A DNA stretch of 10,135 bases, from contig DATJFH010000041.1 of the NCBI GenBank assembly GCA_035495815.1, forward strand, positions 1 to 10,135. The letters run 5' to 3'. Under the pieces are notes generated by a model that was not told where the DNA came from, searched no databases, and saw nothing but the letters and a program-made list of their open reading frames with translations. Of this stretch, positions 7,096-10,135 are shown in pieces (the first letter of the stretch is position 1; the number at the start of each line of letters is the position of its first letter). The stretch is from DATJFH01 sp035495815 (lineage in GTDB: Bacteria; Acidobacteriota; Terriglobia; Bryobacterales; Bryobacteraceae). The translations under genes and the position numbers were made by a program.

Positions 7096-7147
7096 CGCGT
7101 TCATTGCGGATCAGTACCGGCTCGCCGGCTACAGGCGGGCAGGCCGC

Positions 7148-7153
7148 TACAAT
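7148..7153 (+). promoter_or_regulatory. -10 box for a leaderless transcript of the 7160 gene
   Basis: TACAAT (7148-7153) is a five-of-six match to the -10 consensus and is followed by AAAAAC and then the ATG at 7160. The expected transcription start falls on or within a base or two of the ATG. There is no Shine-Dalgarno sequence ahead of the gene, so a leaderless mRNA is the natural reading. No convincing -35 box was found at the usual spacing. Confidence 0.5.
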
Positions 7154-7159
7154 AAAAAC

Positions 7160-8056
7160 ATGAGTATTCGCCCTCTTGCCTGGGTGATGCCGTGGCTCGC
7201 AAGCCTGCCTCTTTGCGCCGGCCAGACGACGCGCCCTTTGGTGATTCAGTCGCCGGAACAGCTTGTGCAGCAGGGAGCCAACATCAGCCGGGCGGCCGCC
7301 GCGGCGCTCGAAGAACAGGTCGAGAAGACTCCGGAGGACCTGAATGCGCGCGCGAAACTGCTCGGCTACTACTGGTATCAGTGGATGCTGCCCGGTGAAG
7401 CGGCCGCGAAAGCCGCCAGGCGGCGCCACATCCTGTGGCTGATCGAGCACCACCCGGATTCGCCCATCACGGGACTTGAAGAAGCCGCTCTCTCCGAGAA
7501 GAGCGGCGCAATGACCGATGCGGAGGGCTATCAGGAGGCGCGGAAGCGGTGGCTTGCTCTCATGGAGTCGAAGGGCAGTAATGCCTACGTCCTCGGCAAC
7601 GCCGGAAAGTTTTTTCAAATGTCCGACAAGCCTCTGGCCGAGCGGGCGCTGCTGCAAGCGAAAAGCCTGCAGCCGGAAAATGGCGAATGGGACTGGCGGC
7701 TGGGCTATCTTTATGCGATGGGCATTCTCGGCGTGAACGCCCTGGGAGTTAACGGCCAGCCGACATCGGCCGATCCCTTCGAGGCCAGCGGACCTTTTGC
7801 AGGCAAAGCGCGCAAAACGCTGGCTCAATCGTCCAGCGGGACGATGCTCGCGGTGGCGGCGTCCATCTTATGGCGGTACGGAACGATGCTGGCCCCCACC
7901 GAGCGCGGCAAACTCGAGTACCTGGAAGACGCGATCAAGCTGGTAAACCAGGCGAAAGCCGCTGAGCCGGGCAATCCGAGCTGGCCGCAGTTTCTCGCTC
8001 AGCTACAGGCCTTCAAAGTACAAGTGACGTCTCCCGCGCCGAAGCCGTCGAAGTAG
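7160..8056 (+). CDS. Secreted TPR-like protein of unknown function
   Basis: I do not recognise a named family. The 298-residue product starts with a signal peptide (about residues 1-20; hydrophobic core then LCA before GQTT), so it is exported. The mature protein looks all-helical, with TPR-like stretches such as PEDLNARAKLLGYYWYQ (about 58-74), WLALMESKGSNAYVLGNAGKF (about 130-150), RALLQAKSLQPENGEWDWRL (about 161-180) and AIKLVNQAKAAEPGNPSW (about 262-279). The tail, VTSPAPKPSK, is probably disordered. Repeats of this kind usually form a protein-binding scaffold; that role is inferred from the fold alone. It lies 64 bases after lpxC and appears to have its own promoter with a leaderless start. 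Base use matches its neighbours. A role in envelope assembly would fit the lpxC neighbourhood but is not shown. Confidence 0.8.
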   Translation: MSIRPLAWVMPWLASLPLCAGQTTRPLVIQSPEQLVQQGANISRAAAAALEEQVEKTPEDLNARAKLLGYYWYQWMLPGEAAAKAARRRHILWLIEHHPDSPITGLEEAALSEKSGAMTDAEGYQEARKRWLALMESKGSNAYVLGNAGKFFQMSDKPLAERALLQAKSLQPENGEWDWRLGYLYAMGILGVNALGVNGQPTSADPFEASGPFAGKARKTLAQSSSGTMLAVAASILWRYGTMLAPTERGKLEYLEDAIKLVNQAKAAEPGNPSWPQFLAQLQAFKVQVTSPAPKPSK

Positions 8057-8105
8057 GAGTCGCTTCGTTATCGAGAAGCCTCCCGCCCGAGTCCTTCATC
8101 TGATT

Positions 8106-8128
8106 CGGCTGGCGAGCCGCCAGTCTTT
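8106..8128 (+). terminator. Possible intrinsic terminator after the TPR-like gene
   Basis: CTGGCG (8109-8114) and CGCCAG (8118-8123) form a perfect 6-bp stem with a 3-base loop. The stem can extend by a G-T and a G-C pair (8107-8108 with 8124-8125). A short TTT (8126-8128) follows. The T-tract is weak, so termination would be partial at best. It lies 50 bases after the TPR-like gene and before the basic-protein gene. Confidence 0.35.
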
Positions 8129-8168
8129 ACTCCCCGCGCAGGAACGAGAATTGCTCCCCTCTTATAGT

Positions 8169-8175
8169 AGGAGGT
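8169..8175 (+). promoter_or_regulatory. Consensus Shine-Dalgarno site for the basic-protein gene
   Basis: AGGAGGT lies four bases before the ATG at 8180. It is the only near-perfect ribosome site in the window and fixes the start of this gene. It contrasts with polA and the 7160 gene, which have none. Confidence 0.8.
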
Positions 8176-8179
8176 ACGA

Positions 8180-8689
8180 ATGCCGGAAAAGAAAACTCTG
8201 GAGCGGTCTCGAAAAGCCGCGAGGGAGGGGAAGGCTCCGTCCACCCAGGCTGGAGAGTTCGTGCGCGAAGAAATCGACCATATCCGGGAAGGAAAACATG
8301 GCGCCCGCTCGACGAAGCAGGCGATTGCGATCGGCTTGTCCAAGGCAAGACGCGCCGGCGTGAAGCTTCCGCCGCCGAACAAGGGCCGGACATCCGCCCG
8401 AACCCGGGCGCAGGCGGAACGGGACACCGAAAAAGGCCGGCATCCCGCACGCGCAGCGTCACCGCGGAGGTCGCGGGCAGTGAAGAAAGCTCTTCAGCGT
8501 GAAGGGTCCCGGGCGGCATCCCCGGCGGCGTTGTCCCGGCAGGCGCACGCCAGCGCCCGGAGCCGCGGCCCGGAGAGCCGGCGGCAGGCTGCGGAAAAAG
8601 CCGTCAAGACCAAGGGTAAGGCGGGTCTCAAGAGCGCTGCCCGCAAGGCGGCGCGGACACGGGCACGTACCCGGCGCAAAACTGCTTAG
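8180..8689 (+). CDS. Small, highly basic DUF6496-like protein with histone-H1-like tail
   Basis: The 169-residue product has two parts. Residues 1-66 form a conserved-looking domain with APSTQAGEFVREEIDHI (19-35), REGKHGARSTKQAIAIG (36-52) and LSKARRAGVKLPPP (53-66). From memory this resembles the DUF6496 family, whose function is unknown. Residues 67-169 are low-complexity and rich in Lys, Arg, Ala and Ser, with AARKAARTRARTRRKTA at the end. Such tails resemble bacterial histone-H1-like proteins and could bind DNA or RNA; this is inferred from composition. There is no signal peptide or membrane segment, so it should be cytoplasmic or nucleoid-associated. A perfect ribosome site precedes the ATG. 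It is flanked by gaps of about 120 and 180 bases and appears to be a single-gene unit. I recall DUF6496 mainly from proteobacteria, so horizontal transfer is possible but untested. Confidence 0.82.
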   Translation: MPEKKTLERSRKAAREGKAPSTQAGEFVREEIDHIREGKHGARSTKQAIAIGLSKARRAGVKLPPPNKGRTSARTRAQAERDTEKGRHPARAASPRRSRAVKKALQREGSRAASPAALSRQAHASARSRGPESRRQAAEKAVKTKGKAGLKSAARKAARTRARTRRKTA

Positions 8690-8865
8690 GCCTGCGCTTC
8701 GCTCATAATCCTTCCAGCGGGCTTGGTGCGTGCGTAGACCGCGCCGTCATACGGGGAGCTCTCCATGGGACCTAGCGACGTCGTCGCGAACTGACCTCTG
8801 TAGGGCAGCCTAACTAGAGCTGCCGTAGCCACTCGATTCCGGCCTCGCGCCGCGTTTTGGAGATA

Positions 8866-10135
8866 CTAGGGCCGCTTGTTCAATTCCCGGTCGAGCTCGT
8901 AGGCCGCGCTGATGAGTCCGAGGTGTGTAAAGGCCTGCGGGAAGTTGCCCAGCAGTTCCCCGGTGGGGCCGATCTCTTCGGAGTAGAGGCCGAGGTGGTT
9001 CGCGTAGGTAAGCATCTTCTCGAAAAGGAGACGCGCTTCCTCCAGGCGTCCGGCCTTGGCCAGAGCCTCCACCATCCAGAAGGTGCAGATGCTGAAGGTG
9101 CCTTCCTTGCCCGGCAATCCGTCTCCGACCGCCCGGCCCACTTCGTAGCGGTGCACCAGGCTATCGGACACCAGTTCCTTCTGAATCCGGTTGATTGTGG
9201 ACTGCATCCTGGGGTCGGCCGGCGAGGCGAACATCATGAGAGACAGCGTGAGCGCGGTGGCGTCGACAGCGTCACCATCGAGCACCTGGGTGAAAGTCTG
9301 CCGGCTCTCGTTCCAACCCCGCGCCATGATGGTTTCATAGATCCGGGTGGACTCCTGGCGGATGCGCGCATGGTCGAGCGGAAGACCGCGTTTGTGGGCG
9401 ATTCGCAAGCCGCGGTCGAGCGCCACCCAGCACTGCACTTTCGAATGGACGAAGTGGCTGGGCTCCCTGCGGACCTCCCAGATGCCGTTGTCCGGCCGTT
9501 CCCAGTTGGCGCAGACCCAGTCGAGGATGCGGCGCATATAGACCCACAGATCATAGGAGATCGGCTGGGCATACTTGTTGTAGAGATAGATGGAATCGAT
9601 CAGCTCGCCGTAAATATCGAGCTGCAACTGGTGGCTGGCGGCGTTTCCGATCCGGACGGGACGGGAGCCGCGGTAGCCATCCAGATGGTCGAGGGTGGTT
9701 TCGGGAAGCGCGCTCCGGCCGTCGATGCCGTACATCACCTGCAACGGTCCGGTTTCGGCGTCCTGCTCGGTGGTGCGGTCCTGCAGCCAGGTCATGAAGG
9801 CGTCGGCTTCCTCGGTATAGCCGAGACGCAGGAACGCGTAAATAGTGAAGGCGGAATCGCGGATCCAGGTATACCGGTAATCCCAATTGCGGCTGCTGCC
9901 TACCTCCTCCGGCAAGCTGCAGGTGGCCGCGGCGAGGATGGCGCCGGTAGGCTGGTAGGTCAGGAGCTTGAGAGCCAGCGCGGAGCGGACCACGATTTCA
10001 CGCCAGCGGCCCTGGTAGCGGCACTTCGCGACCCAGGCGCGCCAGACGCCGATAGTTTCATGCAGCAGCCGGTCGCCGATTTTGTCGCCGCCGGCGGGCG
10101 CCGGGGAATCGTCAGCGGCCAGAGTCAGCAGGAAC
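8866..10135 (-). CDS. Glycoside hydrolase family 15 (glucoamylase/trehalase-type), N-terminus outside window
   Basis: The frame is open to the right edge, so only the C-terminal 423 residues are seen; family members are usually about 600 residues, and the missing part would be the N-terminal beta-sandwich region. The (alpha/alpha)6-barrel carries the GH15 signatures: AATCSLPEEVGSSRNWDYRYTW followed by IRDSAFTIYAFL (about 9935-9820), GNAASHQLQLDIYGE (about 9640-9600), and GIWEVRREPSHFVHSKVQCW, whose Glu is the expected general acid (about 9485-9430). Near the C-terminus, LYSEEIGPTGELLGNFPQAF holds the expected general base glutamate (about 8985-8930). GH15 enzymes are inverting glycosidases acting on alpha-glucans (glucoamylase) or, in some bacterial clades, trehalose. 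The visible part does not decide between them or show whether the enzyme is secreted. No partner gene for glycogen or trehalose metabolism is in view; it could lie past the right edge. Confidence 0.92.
   Translation of the reverse strand, partial: FLLTLAADDSPAPAGGDKIGDRLLHETIGVWRAWVAKCRYQGRWREIVVRSALALKLLTYQPTGAILAAATCSLPEEVGSSRNWDYRYTWIRDSAFTIYAFLRLGYTEEADAFMTWLQDRTTEQDAETGPLQVMYGIDGRSALPETTLDHLDGYRGSRPVRIGNAASHQLQLDIYGELIDSIYLYNKYAQPISYDLWVYMRRILDWVCANWERPDNGIWEVRREPSHFVHSKVQCWVALDRGLRIAHKRGLPLDHARIRQESTRIYETIMARGWNESRQTFTQVLDGDAVDATALTLSLMMFASPADPRMQSTINRIQKELVSDSLVHRYEVGRAVGDGLPGKEGTFSICTFWMVEALAKAGRLEEARLLFEKMLTYANHLGLYSEEIGPTGELLGNFPQAFTHLGLISAAYELDRELNKRP

Noticed and set aside
6199..7104. 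301-codon minus-strand frame opposite lpxC
   Set aside because: lpxC shows every catalytic residue on the plus strand, and the antisense frame has no recognisable motif.
7113..7131. GC-rich hairpin after lpxC (GTACCGG / CCGGCTAC) considered as a terminator
   Set aside because: The stem is short and bulged, with no T-tract, and it lies in the promoter-proximal region of the next gene.
8686..8769. 26-codon minus-strand ORF (MESSPYDGAVYARTKPAG...) downstream of the GH15 gene
   Set aside because: Too short to judge, with no ribosome site and no recognisable family; it converges on the end of the basic-protein gene. The 8690-8865 gap otherwise shows only a 6-bp hairpin (8804-8809/8819-8824) without a T-run.
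1..10135. Search for tRNA, rRNA, CRISPR arrays, insertion sequences and attachment sites
   Set aside because: I saw no regularly spaced repeats, no transposase-like protein, no terminal inverted repeats with target duplications and no tRNA-like cloverleaf in the gaps.

Overview
The window is GC-rich, densely coded bacterial chromosome. It pairs lpxC (lipid A synthesis, so an outer membrane with LPS) with bshA (bacillithiol synthesis). It also carries a secreted beta-propeller lipoprotein, a secreted TPR-like protein and a GH15 glycosidase. Bacillithiol plus LPS, with these accessory proteins, fits Acidobacteriota best, perhaps a Bryobacterales/Solibacter-like lineage. That placement is an inference from gene content and remembered protein style, not from a search.

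Layout. (1) Positions 3-2991, plus strand: a tightly packed operon of a NarL/DegS-type sensor histidine kinase (5' end outside the window), a beta-propeller lipoprotein and bshA. The genes overlap by 4 bases at both junctions, which suggests translational coupling. (2) Positions 2992-3441: no intact gene. Recognisable pieces of an RskA-like anti-sigma factor lie in order but in different reading frames, and the remnant stops where polA ends. (3) Positions 3442-6012, minus strand: polA, a full-length DNA polymerase I with an intact polymerase domain and a degenerate proofreading domain. (4) Positions 6013-6204: the divergent polA/lpxC control region, with a likely promoter for each gene and a cluster of inverted half-sites over the polA -35 region. 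(5) Positions 6205-7095: lpxC, from a TTG start. (6) Positions 7160-8056: a secreted helical-repeat protein of unknown role, apparently made from a leaderless transcript. (7) Positions 8180-8689: a small, very basic protein resembling the DUF6496 family, with a histone-H1-like tail. (8) Positions 8866-10135, minus strand: the C-terminal 423 residues of a GH15 glucoamylase/trehalase-type enzyme that runs off the window.

Most genes are housekeeping or cell-envelope functions, and no coherent new multi-gene system is evident. The points most worth a second look are the anti-sigma remnant, the operator-like half-sites at polA, the leaderless promoter arrangement at two genes, the unusual coupling of bshA to a surface lipoprotein, and the H1-like basic protein.
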